Below are positions 4,990-5,200 of a stretch of 5,200 bases of DNA, piece after piece. The notes under the pieces are model-generated. The model had not been told where the DNA came from. It searched no databases and saw only the letters and a program-made list of their open reading frames with translations. Source of the DNA: Chlamydiota bacterium (GTDB lineage: Bacteria; Chlamydiota; Chlamydiia; Chlamydiales; SM23-39); the NCBI GenBank assembly GCA_021772195.1, contig JAJFML010000185.1, positions 1-5,200 on the forward strand, read 5' to 3'. The translations under genes were made by a program, and so were the position numbers. Numbering within the stretch: the stretch's first letter is position 1; every line of letters begins with the position of its first letter.

Positions 4990-5200
4990 CTAGTCTAAAC
5001 TCCACTTCTTCTGAAGCGAGCGCAACTTACTCTCCTTTGAGAGACGGGAGATAGCCCGGTCAAATGAGCTCATAAGCCGCCCATTTTTCCCGTAAGTTGT
5101 AATGAATCTCAGCGATCTATCATTTAAAGGCTCGCCAGCCATTAGCATTTCTTTGTTCATATAGCTAATAGCATCGATCCTATCTACAATAAGAGCATCA
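4990..5200 (-). CDS. Solute-binding-protein-like C-terminus, partial
   Basis: This is the 3' end of a gene entering from the right edge. The open frame runs from 5199 down to the TAG at 4992-4990, giving 69 residues with no interruption. It starts DALIVDRIDA, has a middle part ending in FITTYGKNGRLMSSFDRAI, and ends SKLRSLQKKWSLD. A DA-(I/V)-x-D segment, then a loop, then a helix with the pattern (L/F)xxA(I/L)xxL followed by a lysine-rich stretch and KKW near the terminus is the usual end of amino-acid-type (family 3) periplasmic solute-binding proteins such as chlamydial ArtJ, which deliver a ligand to an ABC transporter. A solute-binding domain fused to a signalling protein would look the same here. 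The signal peptide and ligand-contact residues lie outside the window, so the ligand cannot be named. Confidence 0.55.
   Translation of the reverse strand, partial: DALIVDRIDAISYMNKEMLMAGEPLNDRSLRFITTYGKNGRLMSSFDRAISRLSKESKLRSLQKKWSLD

Noticed and set aside
4908..5030. Near-repeat GAGCGCAATTAC (4908) and GAGCGCAACTTAC (5018)
   Set aside because: Two short imperfect copies, one inside a coding region, are compatible with chance; no further copies or flanking symmetry were seen.

Overview
The window reads like accessory and housekeeping chromosome of an environmental member of the Chlamydiota (a Simkania-, Rhabdochlamydia- or Parachlamydia-like lineage). The reasons are moderate GC genes separated by very AT-rich spacers, an isolated glycogen phosphorylase gene with no other glycogen gene beside it (as in Chlamydia, where the glg genes are scattered), and short, monocistronic hypothetical genes encoding proteins with paired hydrophobic segments. 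This placement is an inference from general character; no lineage marker is present.

Layout from left to right. (1) 1-179, minus strand: the first 59 codons of an exported protein with a clear signal peptide, followed by a Trp/Asn/Pro-Gly pattern like the start of autotransporter-type beta-helix proteins. (2) 314-2878, plus: a complete 854-residue glycogen/alpha-glucan phosphorylase with an intact pyridoxal-phosphate lysine and phosphate-site residues; it is divergent from the first gene across a 134-base AT-rich spacer. (3) 2962-3399, plus: an unrecognised 145-residue helical protein. (4) 3473-4114, plus: an unrecognised 213-residue protein with two internal hydrophobic segments, a Pro/Glu-rich linker and a hydrophobic C-terminal tail. 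(5) 4231-4821, minus: an unrecognised 196-residue protein with two hydrophobic segments, convergent with gene 4 and possibly a distant relative of it. (6) 4990-5200, minus: the last 69 codons of a gene whose C-terminus resembles that of amino-acid-type periplasmic solute-binding proteins.

The most interesting structure not explained by gene calls is a shared promoter core. The sequence TGTTATAAT, a perfect extended -10 element, lies 28, 33 and 33 bases upstream of the start codons of the three hypothetical genes (3, 4 and 5) and on the matching strand in each case. It was not noticed upstream of glgP or the exported protein. The three genes may therefore be individually transcribed from the same promoter class, with little reliance on a -35 box, and two of them also lack a Shine-Dalgarno sequence. 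Together with the possible relationship between genes 4 and 5, this suggests a small lineage-specific cluster of host-interaction or membrane proteins next to glgP. That function is a hypothesis only. No RNA gene, CRISPR array, transposase or convincing intrinsic terminator was seen.
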